Numbered from the stretch's first letter, positions 34,619 to 44,251 are shown. The stretch: DNA of 64,000 nucleotides from Marinobacter aromaticivorans (GCF_002806975.1 NZ_NIHD01000007.1:62001-126000), one strand, 5' to 3'. The notes: generated from the letters alone by a model not told the origin. Made by a program: numbers and translations.

Positions 34619-36387
34619 CAGTTTGATCCGTTAGGCCGTAAAGGCGTTGAACTGGCCCGGGCTATGGATGACAAAGGTAAGGCCAGTGCCTCCCGCAGCG
34701 ACGAAGTAAACTGTAAAACCCCTTCCACAGGCCCAAGGCCGCCGCGGGCGAGCGTGCGCTGAGGCTGGGTCTGCAGGTCGGCAATGACGATGCGGGTGCC
34801 GTCATTCTGGCAGGTGGCAACCAGCTTATTGAGGGCTGACAGGCCACCCGCATCCAGAACCGTAACGCCATCCATGTACAGGATGAACCCCTCTACGTCC
34901 CGGGAAAGCTCTGCGAGTTCGCCGAAAATCCGGTCTGCCGCCGCAAAAAACAACGGGCCGTTAATTTTGAAGACCCGCCAGCCCGCAGGCAGATTCTGGT
35001 CACTGACCCGCTTGCCCGTGGTGATATCGGTTACCTTGGTCATCTCGGCCATTTCGCGCATGAATAACACCGCGGCCAACAAAACGCCGGTGGTAATGGC
35101 GATCACCATATCCAGCGCAACTGTAAGGGAGAAGCAGGTGAGAAATACCAGTACATCACTGCGTGGCGCGGTTTTCAGCAGACGCACAGCCTTGGGCGCT
35201 TCACTCATGTTCCAGGCCACCATAATCAGCAAAGCTGCCATGGCGGGCATCGGCAGGTAGGCCAACAAGCCCGCCAGTGATACCAGGGCCAGCAGAACCA
35301 CTACCGCATGAACCATGGCGGCAACCGGCGATTCCGCGCCGGCACGGTAGTTTGCAGCAGACCGGGCTATGGCAGCCGTGGCGGTAATGCCTCCGAAAAA
35401 CGGCACAATAATGTTGCCCAGGCCCTGCCCCATCAGCTCACTGTTGGCGCTGTGGCGCTTACCCGTCATACCATCGAGCACTACGGCACAGAGCAGGGAC
35501 TCAATCGCGCCAAGCATGGCAATGGCAAACGCCGCCGGCAATAGCTCCCGCACCATGTTCCAGGACAAGCCGATTGCCTCACCACTGGCATCCGCCTGCT
35601 GCCAGGGCCAGGCAAACTCCGGCAGAAACGGCGGGATTCCGGCACCTGTGCCGCCATCCGGCAGTAAATAGCTGAATCTTGAACCTATGGTGTCCACGCC
35701 GGCGCCATTGGCATTGAGCCAAAATGCCAGCAAGCTGCCAATAATTACCGCCGGCAAATGAGGCGGCACCGGAGTTTTCAGGCGCGGCCAGAGCAGCATG
35801 ACCGCCAGCGTAACCACGGCAACCAGCGCGCTCATGGTATCCAGTGCGGGAAAACTCTGCGCCAGCACTGCCAGCTTGTCCCAATAGTGCTCAGGCATAC
35901 TCTCTACCGACAGGCCAAAAAAGTCTTTTACCTGCAGGGTTGCAATGACTACCGCTATACCGCCGGTAAATCCGAGGGTGACGGATTCGGGTATGTACTC
36001 AATAAAACGGCCCAGCCGCATGACCGCCATGATCACCAACAGAACACCGGACATCAGGGTTGCCAGCAAAAGGCCACCAAGGCCGTAGCTCTGGGCGATG
36101 GGATAGAGAATAACAACAAAAGCCGCGGTGGGGCCGGAGACACTGAACCGGCTGCCACCCGTAAGGGCGATAATAAAACCGGCAATAAAGGCTGTATAAA
36201 GACCATACTGGGGCGCAACGCCACTTGCGATAGCCAGCGCCATGGCAAGGGGGATGGCGATAATGCCCACTGTAACGCCAGCCATGAGGTCCCGCAGAAA
36301 GCGGCGGCTGTTGTATGGCTGGTCAATGCAGGCTTCCCGGAAGGCGTGGGCAAGCCGAAGTGAAAAAAGATGAGCTCGATGGGGCAT
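34618..36387 (-). CDS. SulP-family anion transporter, DauA-like
   Basis: 589 residues, SLC26/SulP fold with about 12-14 helices and a C-terminal STAS domain (about 450-560, with VLDAGGLSAL). The stretches TVGIIAIPLAMALAI, GGSRFSVSGPTAAFVVILYP and MLGAIESLLCAVVLDGMTG are close to E. coli DauA (YchM), which takes up succinate at acidic pH; bicarbonate or sulfate are other SulP cargoes. GAGG lies 5 bases before the ATG. It is the first gene of a two-gene unit with the POLLUX-like channel. Confidence 0.87.
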   Translation of the reverse strand: MPHRAHLFSLRLAHAFREACIDQPYNSRRFLRDLMAGVTVGIIAIPLAMALAIASGVAPQYGLYTAFIAGFIIALTGGSRFSVSGPTAAFVVILYPIAQSYGLGGLLLATLMSGVLLVIMAVMRLGRFIEYIPESVTLGFTGGIAVVIATLQVKDFFGLSVESMPEHYWDKLAVLAQSFPALDTMSALVAVVTLAVMLLWPRLKTPVPPHLPAVIIGSLLAFWLNANGAGVDTIGSRFSYLLPDGGTGAGIPPFLPEFAWPWQQADASGEAIGLSWNMVRELLPAAFAIAMLGAIESLLCAVVLDGMTGKRHSANSELMGQGLGNIIVPFFGGITATAAIARSAANYRAGAESPVAAMVHAVVVLLALVSLAGLLAYLPMPAMAALLIMVAWNMSEAPKAVRLLKTAPRSDVLVFLTCFSLTVALDMVIAITTGVLLAAVLFMREMAEMTKVTDITTGKRVSDQNLPAGWRVFKINGPLFFAAADRIFGELAELSRDVEGFILYMDGVTVLDAGGLSALNKLVATCQNDGTRIVIADLQTQPQRTLARGGLGPVEGVLQFTSSLREALALPLSSIARASSTPLRPNGSN

Positions 36388-36437
36388 ACTGGCCTCGTGT
36401 CTGGGAATTCATACAAGTAGCGAGGCCCTACATCATA

Positions 36438-36443
36438 TATAAT
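36438..36443 (+). promoter_or_regulatory. Candidate -10 box very close to the ChaN start
   Basis: A perfect TATAAT ends 6 bases before the ATG at 36450 and there is no Shine-Dalgarno sequence between them, so the transcript could begin at or next to the start codon. Confidence 0.35.
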
Positions 36444-36449
36444 TTTGCC

Positions 36450-37469
36450 ATGAAAAGATCATACGTCGCCGTGCTGGCTATACTGATCAGCGGCCTGACC
36501 GGGTGCGCAGCCATGACACATTCCAGCGAGAGCCATACCCTGGCAAGACCACAAACCCTTTACGAGACGCGCCTGATTGATGCCGCTGACGGCACCAGGC
36601 TAAGCGTGGATTTGCTGGGCCAGAGGCTTGCCCTTGCCGATGTGGTGGTGATTGGCGAATACCACGGCCACCAGGCTGCACATTTGTTGCAGTCGCAGAT
36701 ACAGGCAGCGCTCTATCGCCGGCAACCGCGGCAGGTGTTGTCCATGGAACAGTTCAACCTGGACAACCAGCCCGCTGTGAATGCCTACCTGAGCGGTAAG
36801 ACCGGCGAAACCGAATTCATTGAGGACAGCAACGCCTGGGATAATTACCGCGCTTCCTATCGCCCGCTGATCGAATTTGCACGCCAGCAAAACCTGCCTG
36901 TGGTTGCCGCCAACGCCCCCGCCGCCATTGTACGCTGCGTTGGTCGCACAGGGCCGGGTTACCTGGATAAGCTGTCTGCAAGCGAACGGGCACAATTGCC
37001 CGACAACCCGTTCATGGACACGCCCGCCTACCGCAAAAAATTCGATGCCGCAATTGCCGGCTCCCACGGCGCAGCGGATGAAGCCATGGGCAAGCGCATA
37101 AACAACACCTATAAAGCCCAGCTACTGCGGGACAACACCATGGCAAGCCGCATACTCGCTGCCCTGGATGCGCACCCTGGCGCCCAGATTGTTCACACCA
37201 CCGGCACATTCCACAGTGAAGAGCACCTCGGAACCGTTGCCCTGCTCAAACAGCGGGCCCCGGACGTTTCGGTGGCCGTGATTTCACCGGTAATATGGCC
37301 GGCGAATGCCGAAAAGCCGCCCTTGCATGAGAACCGCAACAAAGGCGATTTTCTCTACTTCATCCAGCCTTTGCCGGAGGAGTTCCTGGATGAAGACCGC
37401 GAACATAAAGCGATGTCTGCAAGATTCCGACGACCGCCTGAAGACAACTGCCCGGGAGATTCTCGATGA
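36450..37469 (+). CDS. ChaN-family lipoprotein
   Basis: 339 residues with a lipoprotein signal ending GLTGC. The ChaN/haem-binding-like domain shows VVIGEYHGHQAAHLLQSQ, MEQFNLDNQPAVNAYL and a later VHTTGTFHSEEHLG. ChaN of Campylobacter is an iron-regulated haem-binding outer-membrane lipoprotein, and a related role in haem or iron handling is plausible. The start is set by the lipoprotein signal; the longer frame runs into the divergent SulP gene. It overlaps the SIMPL gene by 4 bp (ATGA). Confidence 0.8.
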   Translation: MKRSYVAVLAILISGLTGCAAMTHSSESHTLARPQTLYETRLIDAADGTRLSVDLLGQRLALADVVVIGEYHGHQAAHLLQSQIQAALYRRQPRQVLSMEQFNLDNQPAVNAYLSGKTGETEFIEDSNAWDNYRASYRPLIEFARQQNLPVVAANAPAAIVRCVGRTGPGYLDKLSASERAQLPDNPFMDTPAYRKKFDAAIAGSHGAADEAMGKRINNTYKAQLLRDNTMASRILAALDAHPGAQIVHTTGTFHSEEHLGTVALLKQRAPDVSVAVISPVIWPANAEKPPLHENRNKGDFLYFIQPLPEEFLDEDREHKAMSARFRRPPEDNCPGDSR

Positions 37470-38176
37470 AAGTGATTGTTGCCCTCATTCTGGGTTTCAG
37501 CGCCATTATTTCAGCCTCACTTATCAGTGAAGGCCTAACCGATCTGCGCACCGGTGATCGTTACGTAACCGTGAAAGGTGTAGCGGAGCGTGAAGTCACT
37601 GCCGACCTGGCCCTATGGCCGATCCGTTTTGTGGCCACCGGCGCCAGCCTGAGCGATGCTCAGGAAAAAGCCCGCAGCAGCCGCAACGCCATCATGGCGT
37701 TCCTGAAACTGCAGGCCATCAGTGACAGCGCAGTGGAACTGCAGCGGCTGGACGTGACCGACACCAGGGCCAATCCTTATCAGGACAACAATAACGAGCA
37801 GAAATTCATCATCAGCCAGACCCTGATGGTGCGCAGCGAAAATATTGAGAAAATCCGCCAGGCCGCTCAGGGTGTAAGCGATCTGGTGGATTCCGGCGTG
37901 GTGCTGTCATCCGACTACGGCCCGAGCGGGCCGGTCTATCTGTTTAACGGACTGAACGATATAAAACCCGCCATGATTGCAGAAGCAACCGCTGCCGCCC
38001 GTGAAGCTGCCAGCCAGTTTGCGAAGGACGCCAAAACCGAACTGGGTGATCTGCGCCGGGCCAATCAGGGCGTATTCCAGATACTGGCCCGGGACCAGGC
38101 TCCGGGAGAGTCCCAGCAACAGCAACCGGTAAAAACGGTGCGAGTGGTTTCAACCGTTGAGTATTACCTCCAGTAA
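37466..38176 (+). CDS. SIMPL-domain protein (DUF541)
   Basis: 236 residues, N-terminal signal anchor (ILGFSAIISASLISEGL) and a SIMPL domain starting VTVKGVAEREVTADLALWPIRFVATG. The family is periplasmic or membrane-associated in bacteria, linked in some species to oxidative stress, with no defined activity. It is translationally coupled to the ChaN-like gene. Confidence 0.85.
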   Translation: MKVIVALILGFSAIISASLISEGLTDLRTGDRYVTVKGVAEREVTADLALWPIRFVATGASLSDAQEKARSSRNAIMAFLKLQAISDSAVELQRLDVTDTRANPYQDNNNEQKFIISQTLMVRSENIEKIRQAAQGVSDLVDSGVVLSSDYGPSGPVYLFNGLNDIKPAMIAEATAAAREAASQFAKDAKTELGDLRRANQGVFQILARDQAPGESQQQQPVKTVRVVSTVEYYLQ

Positions 38177-38221
38177 TGCCCTCAGGGATCATACCCGGGA
38201 ACCCAGTAACCTTGAGCGCTC

Positions 38222-39289
38222 CTACTGGGTCCGCACCATCTCGTCAGTAACCTGATATTCACCCACCAGCCAGCGCAGTATTTCGCTGGCGGCCGGGTGA
38301 TCATAGGCATCGTAGGTGCGCATCAGGCTTTGCCGCTTTTCCTCGCTGATACGCCCAAGGCCTGCATCCTGCAACACCGGCAGGTCGGCATGGAGCTGTT
38401 CTGCCATCTCCCGCCCAAGCACTTCCTTTGCAGCCTGGCGAAATGCCTGCCCGTACTGGTAATCGGAACCCTGGCGATAGGACTCGGCCAGGGTTATTGC
38501 AGGAATAGTGGTTAACGCCGGCTGCAGCGCCGGGTTAATGCCATGGCCAGACAGATAGGCGCCGTTCGCCGCCGGGCGACCGGTAAATGCCCGCAGGTGC
38601 AGGTGCTGTGACATGCGATCACCGTCATTCACCGGGTAGTTGTCCCAGAGCACAGGCTTGCGCCCGAGCCGCTCGCTTACACGTTTGAGGTGGCCGGGAG
38701 AAATCTCTCTGGAGCACACTTCCTCTCCGGTCCAGAACACCTGAATTTCATGGTTCAGCAGTCGACCAAGGGTCTCCAGATAAGCTGACGGACGCTCACC
38801 AAATGCCCGGTCCAGCACAGGGTCGTCAGAATAATAACTGGGACATATGGAAAGCAGGGGTGCCTGGGTACGTTCGCGAATCCAGTGCATGATCTCCACC
38901 TGGGTTTCCACTAGCGCAGGCGTATCGGCACGCATGTCGTCGAACAGAATGGCCAGTTCATCCAGGCCGATGCGATCAAGCAGTTCAAGCTTTTTCGCGA
39001 GTGCCTGCCGGGCAGCATCGTTAAATCGGTTGAAGATCTTGTATGGACTCAGCCCGACGCCAAAACGCAGCCCATGCTTGCGGCAAAAGCGACCGAACTC
39101 CGCCAGCTCCGATGCCATTTCCGGCGGGTGGGGTTCCTGCCAGCGCCGGCGCAGAAAAGCGTCGGCTTTGGGTGCATAAAGATAAAAGCCGTAACCGTGC
39201 GGCGCCAGCGCACGCACCAGCTGTTGTCTTTCCTGCCAGTTCCATACTGGCCCATAGAAGCCTTCGATAATGCCCAGTGTTGTGCTCAT
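38222..39289 (-). CDS. GH84-type beta-N-acetylglucosaminidase (O-GlcNAcase-like)
   Basis: 355 residues. The N-terminus TTLGIIEGFYGPVWNW, then the double aspartate in LAILFDDMR (Asp117, Asp118) are the substrate-assisted catalytic residues of GH84. CPSYYSDDPVLD and VFWTGEEVCS also match that family. There is no signal peptide, so the enzyme should be cytosolic, unlike secreted clostridial hyaluronidases. The substrate could be a recycled glycan or a GlcNAc-modified protein. It stands alone between the SIMPL gene and an acyltransferase gene. Confidence 0.82.
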   Translation of the reverse strand: MSTTLGIIEGFYGPVWNWQERQQLVRALAPHGYGFYLYAPKADAFLRRRWQEPHPPEMASELAEFGRFCRKHGLRFGVGLSPYKIFNRFNDAARQALAKKLELLDRIGLDELAILFDDMRADTPALVETQVEIMHWIRERTQAPLLSICPSYYSDDPVLDRAFGERPSAYLETLGRLLNHEIQVFWTGEEVCSREISPGHLKRVSERLGRKPVLWDNYPVNDGDRMSQHLHLRAFTGRPAANGAYLSGHGINPALQPALTTIPAITLAESYRQGSDYQYGQAFRQAAKEVLGREMAEQLHADLPVLQDAGLGRISEEKRQSLMRTYDAYDHPAASEILRWLVGEYQVTDEMVRTQ

Positions 39290-39407
39290 AACCCTCTCCC
39301 TGATGTATTACCACATGGTATACCTACGGCAAGCGAATGGTATATCGCATCCGTATTCCCCACGGCAATAGCCGGCTACTATATACAAAACCATCACGGA
39401 AACTGCC

Positions 39408-40487
39408 ATGATCGCCACCCAGACCATGATCGCTTCCCAGACAAGGCTGGGCAGTCTTGACGCATTGCGCGGCCTCGCAGCTCTGGGCGTGGTGCTTTTT
39501 CATTACCTGCCCTATTACAACGAGCTATTTGGCCATTCATTCAGGTTGCCACAGCTGCTGACAGACACATTGCTGTTTGGCCGTTACGGCGTGCATCTTT
39601 TTTTCATCCTCAGTGGCTTTGTCATCTTCATGACCCTTGAGCGTACCCGCAATGCCGCCTGGTTTGGCCTCGCCAGAGGTGCACGGCTGCTGCCTGCCCT
39701 GTGGACCGGCATTGTTCTCACCTTCGTATCGGTACACCTTCTGGGCCCGGAAAGCCGTGCTGTAAGCCTTGAAACTGCGCTGCTTAACGCAACCCTGCTG
39801 CACGAGTACCTGGGCGCCGAGCACGTGGATGGCGCTTACTGGAGCCTGGTAATAGAAGCCACGTTCTACAGCTGGATGGCGCTGTTTTTCTACTCTCTTC
39901 GCGACTGGACCAAGCTGCGCCTGGTTTTCCGGGTCTGGATGCTGATCAGCTACGCCGGCGTAATCTGGTGGAAGCAGATACCCGAGAGCATGGAATTTCT
40001 GATCAAGGATCTGATGTTTGTGAAATACGCTCCGTTGTTTATCGGCGGCATCCTGATATACCGCATCTACCGATACGGGCGACCGGCAACCGGAGATGCC
40101 ATATTGCTGGCACTGGCTGTGTGCCATGGTCTGCTGGCGTACAAAATGCCCTACAGCCTTTTTGTACTGGGTTGCTTCACGGTGTTTGCCCTGGCCGTCG
40201 CCGGGCGCTTGAATTGGCTGGCAAACCGTCCCATGCTCTGGCTCGGCAGCCTTTCATACAGCCTGTACCTGGTGCATCAGAACATTGGCTATGGCGTGAT
40301 TACCTGGAGCTACCAGGCGGGCCTGCCCGGCTGGCTCGGTGTCTGTCTCGCCCTTGCCACTGCATTGCTTCTGGCTTCTGCTATTCACTACAGTATTGAA
40401 AAACCCGCGTTGCGACAGTTCCGGGCCTGGCGAAGCCGTGCAGAAACAACCCAGACCCAGGCAGCAACTGCCAGGGCAATCGACTAG
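39408..40487 (+). CDS. Acyltransferase 3 family membrane protein (OafA/YrhL-like)
   Basis: 359 residues with about ten transmembrane helices. The family-defining N-terminus SLDALRGLAALGVVLFHYLP carries the conserved Arg and His, and IEATFYSWMALFF is the later conserved Glu segment. These enzymes O-acylate surface sugars, lipids or antibiotics. The last 20 residues are a soluble Gln/Thr/Ala tail. No polysaccharide genes surround it, so the acceptor is unknown. Confidence 0.87.
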   Translation: MIATQTMIASQTRLGSLDALRGLAALGVVLFHYLPYYNELFGHSFRLPQLLTDTLLFGRYGVHLFFILSGFVIFMTLERTRNAAWFGLARGARLLPALWTGIVLTFVSVHLLGPESRAVSLETALLNATLLHEYLGAEHVDGAYWSLVIEATFYSWMALFFYSLRDWTKLRLVFRVWMLISYAGVIWWKQIPESMEFLIKDLMFVKYAPLFIGGILIYRIYRYGRPATGDAILLALAVCHGLLAYKMPYSLFVLGCFTVFALAVAGRLNWLANRPMLWLGSLSYSLYLVHQNIGYGVITWSYQAGLPGWLGVCLALATALLLASAIHYSIEKPALRQFRAWRSRAETTQTQAATARAID

Positions 40488-40539
40488 ACTGTTGTTCAGT
40501 CACTGTTCTGAACACATACCTGACCGATGGAGCTAGGCC

Positions 40540-40998
40540 ATGGAGATAAAAACCTTTGAGGACCTGATTGACTGGACCCGCCAACTGCACTCGCATCTGG
40601 CAAAATGCCTGCACGAATCTGCCGGAAAGCACAATAATGAACGCGCCAGTGCCCTGCTGGACTACATTGCACGCCATGAGTCATTGCTCGCGGAAGCTGT
40701 GGCGGAGTTTGAAAAACAGGCCGACCCCAAAGTTCTGCACACCCGCCTTTATGATTATCTGAATCACAAGCCTTTCACGCCGGGCCAGGCCTGTGATGCA
40801 AGATTCACAACCCTCGGGTTTGAAGACATAGCGCGGGAAATTTTCGAGTTCCATGATCAGGTGATGGATCTTTACGATTCGCTCATTGGCAAGGCAGAGA
40901 TCGAAGGCGCCAAGACCCTCCTGGAAGATTTGCTGGCACTGGAGAAACACGAAGCCATGCAGCTGTCCAGCCAGATTGGCAGAATGAGAGACATCTGA
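40540..40998 (+). CDS. Hypothetical protein, candidate ferritin-like diiron four-helix protein
   Basis: 152 residues, all helical by pattern, no signal peptide. His/Glu pairs (ARHE near 47, EFHD near 105, AEIEGAK near 120, LEKHEAM near 137) are spaced as in ferritin-like or rubrerythrin-like bundles, which suggests a metal site. No family is recognised with confidence. Clear spacing from neighbours implies its own transcript; it lies before the TRAP operon. Confidence 0.6.
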   Translation: MEIKTFEDLIDWTRQLHSHLAKCLHESAGKHNNERASALLDYIARHESLLAEAVAEFEKQADPKVLHTRLYDYLNHKPFTPGQACDARFTTLGFEDIAREIFEFHDQVMDLYDSLIGKAEIEGAKTLLEDLLALEKHEAMQLSSQIGRMRDI

Positions 40999-41139
40999 CG
41001 CCAACTACGACCTAAGTCTTAGGCGGGGCGATTTTTCATTTCGTCGGTTTGCAATACTTGCTAATGTGAACCAGTTGTGAGGCTTCCGTCAGAGAAGCCC
41101 ATGCTCTACCCACAAAAATGACAAAAGGATACAAGAGCA

Positions 41140-42216
41140 ATGAAAATCCGTTCCGTTTTCTCTGCGGCGGTGCTCGCCGTGGCAGCAACTTTTGCTTCTA
41201 CCCAGGCCCTGGCTCAGGAAACATTTACCCTCAAACTGGCCGAAACCTGGGGGCCGAATTTCCCGATTTTCGGAGACACCACGAAGAATTTCGCCAAATC
41301 CGTTGAGGCCATGTCGGATGGGCGCCTGAAGATCCGGATAGATTCGGCCAACAAGCACAAGGCTCCACTTGGCGTTTTCGATATGGTCAAGGCGGGGCAA
41401 TACGACATGGGGCACTCGGCTTCATACTACTGGAAGGGCAAGGTTCCAGAGACCCTGTTTTTCACCAGCATGCCATTCGGCATGAACGCCATAGAACAGT
41501 ACGCCTGGTTCTACCATGGCGGCGGCATGGAACTGATGCAGGAAGTGTATGAACCTCATAACATGCTGTCCTTCCCCGGTGGTAACACTGGCGTTCAGAT
41601 GGGCGGATGGTTCCGCAAGGAAATCAAATCGCTGGATGACCTGGATGGGCTGAAAATGCGTATCCCGGGCTTCGCCGGTGAAGTCTTTGCAGAAGTAGGC
41701 GTTAACCCCACCAATATCGCTCCGGGCGAGCTGTACACCGCGCTTGAGCGTAACACCATTGATGCGGTTGAGTGGGTAGGCCCGGCCCTGGATCTTCGCC
41801 TCGGCTTCCAGCAGATTGCCGATTACTACTACACTGGCTGGCACGAGCCCGCGACCGAGCTTCAGTTCCTGGTGAACAAGCAGGTATGGGAAAAACTGCC
41901 TGCCGATTTACAGGAGATTATGCGGGTTGCCATGCGTACCGCCTCCTTCAACATGCTGGTACACTCCCAGCACGCCAATGCGGAAGCCTGGGCCAGCATC
42001 ACGAAGGACTATCCGAACGTACAGATCAAGCAGTTCCCCCAGGATATCTTCCAGGCCATGTATAACGCCAACAAAAAACTCCTGAAAGAAGCCGCTGAAA
42101 ACAACGAACAGGCGGCGCGGATCATAAAATCCCAACAGGACTACCTCGCCCAAAGCCGTGCCTACTCGAACATCTCGGAGCGCGCATACCTGAACACCAT
42201 GGGCACAGTAGAGTAA
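41140..42216 (+). CDS. dctP: TRAP transporter solute-binding protein
   Basis: 358 residues with a signal peptide ending ALAQE. The DctP/TakP-type fold shows KIRIDSANKHKAPLGVFDMVKAGQYDMGH and the ligand-proximal AVEWVGPALDLRLGF. Its sequence is closer to the alpha-keto acid (TakP) type than to C4-dicarboxylate DctP, so 2-oxo acids or aromatic/aliphatic monocarboxylates are plausible ligands. It precedes dctQ and dctM; a terminator-like hairpin directly after its stop should make it the most abundant component. Confidence 0.9.
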   Translation: MKIRSVFSAAVLAVAATFASTQALAQETFTLKLAETWGPNFPIFGDTTKNFAKSVEAMSDGRLKIRIDSANKHKAPLGVFDMVKAGQYDMGHSASYYWKGKVPETLFFTSMPFGMNAIEQYAWFYHGGGMELMQEVYEPHNMLSFPGGNTGVQMGGWFRKEIKSLDDLDGLKMRIPGFAGEVFAEVGVNPTNIAPGELYTALERNTIDAVEWVGPALDLRLGFQQIADYYYTGWHEPATELQFLVNKQVWEKLPADLQEIMRVAMRTASFNMLVHSQHANAEAWASITKDYPNVQIKQFPQDIFQAMYNANKKLLKEAAENNEQAARIIKSQQDYLAQSRAYSNISERAYLNTMGTVE

Positions 42217-42235
42217 GATACACGCTGTAATGGAG

Positions 42236-42270
42236 CCGGGATCGCTCTGGGGGTGATCCCGGTTTTGTTG
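42236..42270 (+). terminator. Partial terminator between the TRAP binding protein and dctQM
   Basis: 8-bp stem CCGGGATC/GATCCCGG, 11-nt loop, then TTTTGTTGTTT. As the downstream membrane genes lack an obvious own promoter, it likely allows some read-through. Confidence 0.7.
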
Positions 42271-42316
42271 TTTATAGCAATAGCATAATCGCCAGTCCCC
42301 TGGCGGAGGATTGTGA

Positions 42317-42862
42317 ATGCAGTGGATTATAAAACTGGATGAGGGCCTTGCCCGCTTGTCCATTCTCTGCGGCTGGGTTGCCTGTGTCGCAATGTTATTG
42401 ATGGCCGGCAATGTGTTTTATGACGTTATTGCCCGTTACGCATTCAATGAAGTGTCTATTGGCATGCAGGAGATGGAATGGCACCTTTATTCGGTGGTTT
42501 TTCTGCTCGGCATTCCCTACGCGCTGCGCACAGACGGCCATGTGCGTGTTGACGTGTTCTATTCCCGCTGGAGCAACAGGGCCAAGGCATGGGTAAACCT
42601 GGTCGGTGCCCTGATTTTTGTGATCCCCTTTGCCTGGCTGATCGGCATCTACGGTTACGACTTTGCGGTGGATTCCTACAACATGGGCGAAGGCAGTGGC
42701 GACCCCGGGGGCCTGCCCCACCGCTGGCTGATCAAATCGGTTATTCCACTCACGGCCTTTTTTATCGCCACCGCCGGCCTCAATATGGCCACTTTCGCCA
42801 TCCGCGTGCTGTCTGGTGAAAAAGAGTACGAAGAAGAACACAGCGGGGGTGGCCTCGCATGA
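42317..42862 (+). CDS. dctQ: TRAP transporter small permease subunit
   Basis: 181 residues, four transmembrane helices, with the conserved EMEWHLYSVVFLLGIPYALRTDGHVRVDV of DctQ. It joins DctM in the inner-membrane sodium-driven complex. GGAGG lies about 8 bases before the ATG, and its stop overlaps the dctM start (ATGA). Confidence 0.92.
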   Translation: MQWIIKLDEGLARLSILCGWVACVAMLLMAGNVFYDVIARYAFNEVSIGMQEMEWHLYSVVFLLGIPYALRTDGHVRVDVFYSRWSNRAKAWVNLVGALIFVIPFAWLIGIYGYDFAVDSYNMGEGSGDPGGLPHRWLIKSVIPLTAFFIATAGLNMATFAIRVLSGEKEYEEEHSGGGLA

Positions 42863-44154
42863 TTGGCATGATTATGTTCCTTGCGGCCCTCTTCATGCTG
42901 ATGCTGGGCTTCCCTGTTGCTTTCACCTTTGGTGGTGTAGCCCTGTTTTTCGGCGTATTTGCCGAAGGCATGGATCTGTTTGCCTTCATGCCGTATCGCA
43001 TCATGAGCGTTATGCAGAATACCGTTTTGATGGCGGTACCGCTGTTTATTTTCATGGGCGTTGTCCTTCAGCGCACCAAACTGGCCGAACAGTTACTGAC
43101 TTCCATGGGCCGCCTCTTTGGTGGCCTGCCCGGCGGCCTGGCCATTTCCACCATTCTGGTAGGTGCCCTGCTCGCAGCATCCACCGGTGTTGTAGGCGCA
43201 AGCGTGGTGGCCATGGGGCTGATCTCGCTTCCGGTCATGCTGGCCCACAAGTACGACAAGCGCCTGGCAACGGGCACCATCTGTGCAGCAGGCACACTCG
43301 GCCAGATTGTTCCGCCGTCGATCATTCTGATTATTCTGGGTGACGTACTGGGCCTTCCGGTTGGCGACCTGTTCAAGGCGGCTGTGGGGCCCGGTGTGGT
43401 TCTGATCGGCCTTTACATTGCCTACATCCTGATCATGACCCGCTTCAGGCCCGAGACAGCCCCGGCCATGCCGGAAGACGACAGCATTTCCCGCAAAAAG
43501 GAAATCATGAACGCGCTGCTGGCGATCATTCCACCGCTGGCGCTGATCGTGATTGTACTGGGCTCAATCTTCACCGGCATTGCAACACCGACCGAATCCT
43601 CAGCACTGGGAGGCGTCGGTGCCATTATTCTGGCCATGGTTTATCGCCAGTTTTCCTTCCAGATGGTATGGGATGCATCGAAAGACACGGTCAAGGTAAC
43701 GGCCATGGTGTTCGCCATCCTGATCGGCGCAACGGCCTTCTCCATGGTTTTCAGTTACACTGGTGGCGACTACCTGCTGGAAGATTGGATGCTGCAGCTG
43801 CCCGGCGAGAAATGGGGCTTTATCATCCTCGCCATGCTGGTGATCCTGGTGTTGGGATTTTTCATCGATTTTGTGGAAATTTCCTTCATTATTGTGCCTA
43901 TTCTGGCACCGGTGGCCGAAGCCATGGGCATCAACATGCTCTGGTTTGCTATTCTGATTGCCATGAACCTGCAAACCAGCTTTCTCACACCTCCTTTCGG
44001 ATTCTCCCTGTTTTATCTGAAAGGGGTCGCACCACCACAGGTGCGAACGGTGGACATCTATAAAGGCGTGTTACCGTTTATTCTCCTGCAAATTCTGGTG
44101 CTGGCCCTGATTGTAATCTTCCCCGAATGGTTCGGTATGAGCTCGTCATACTGA
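42859..44154 (+). CDS. dctM: TRAP transporter large permease subunit
   Basis: 431 residues, about 12 helices. DctM motifs include PLFIFMGVVLQRTKLAEQLL, GTICAAGTLGQIVPPSI and LQTSFLTPPFGFSLFYLKG. It forms the transport pathway and couples to Na+. It is translationally coupled to dctQ and followed by a strong hairpin. Confidence 0.94.
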   Translation: MIGMIMFLAALFMLMLGFPVAFTFGGVALFFGVFAEGMDLFAFMPYRIMSVMQNTVLMAVPLFIFMGVVLQRTKLAEQLLTSMGRLFGGLPGGLAISTILVGALLAASTGVVGASVVAMGLISLPVMLAHKYDKRLATGTICAAGTLGQIVPPSIILIILGDVLGLPVGDLFKAAVGPGVVLIGLYIAYILIMTRFRPETAPAMPEDDSISRKKEIMNALLAIIPPLALIVIVLGSIFTGIATPTESSALGGVGAIILAMVYRQFSFQMVWDASKDTVKVTAMVFAILIGATAFSMVFSYTGGDYLLEDWMLQLPGEKWGFIILAMLVILVLGFFIDFVEISFIIVPILAPVAEAMGINMLWFAILIAMNLQTSFLTPPFGFSLFYLKGVAPPQVRTVDIYKGVLPFILLQILVLALIVIFPEWFGMSSSY

Positions 44155-44164
44155 GGTCTCCTGC

Positions 44165-44199
44165 ACAGCCGGGCCGCCTGGCCCGGCTGTTAATATTGC
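44165..44199 (+). terminator. Terminator after dctM
   Basis: Perfect 11-bp stem (ACAGCCGGGCC / GGCCCGGCTGT) with loop GCCT and a short T/A tail. Confidence 0.8.
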
Positions 44200-44251
44200 C
44201 CCACCCTGCATCGCAACTGAGCTACCCGCTTCACGCTGATCACCGGCATAC

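Noticed and set aside
42236..42270. Complete separation of dctP from dctQM transcription
   Set aside because: The hairpin looks terminator-like, but the genes form a standard TRAP set with no second promoter seen, so partial read-through is more likely.
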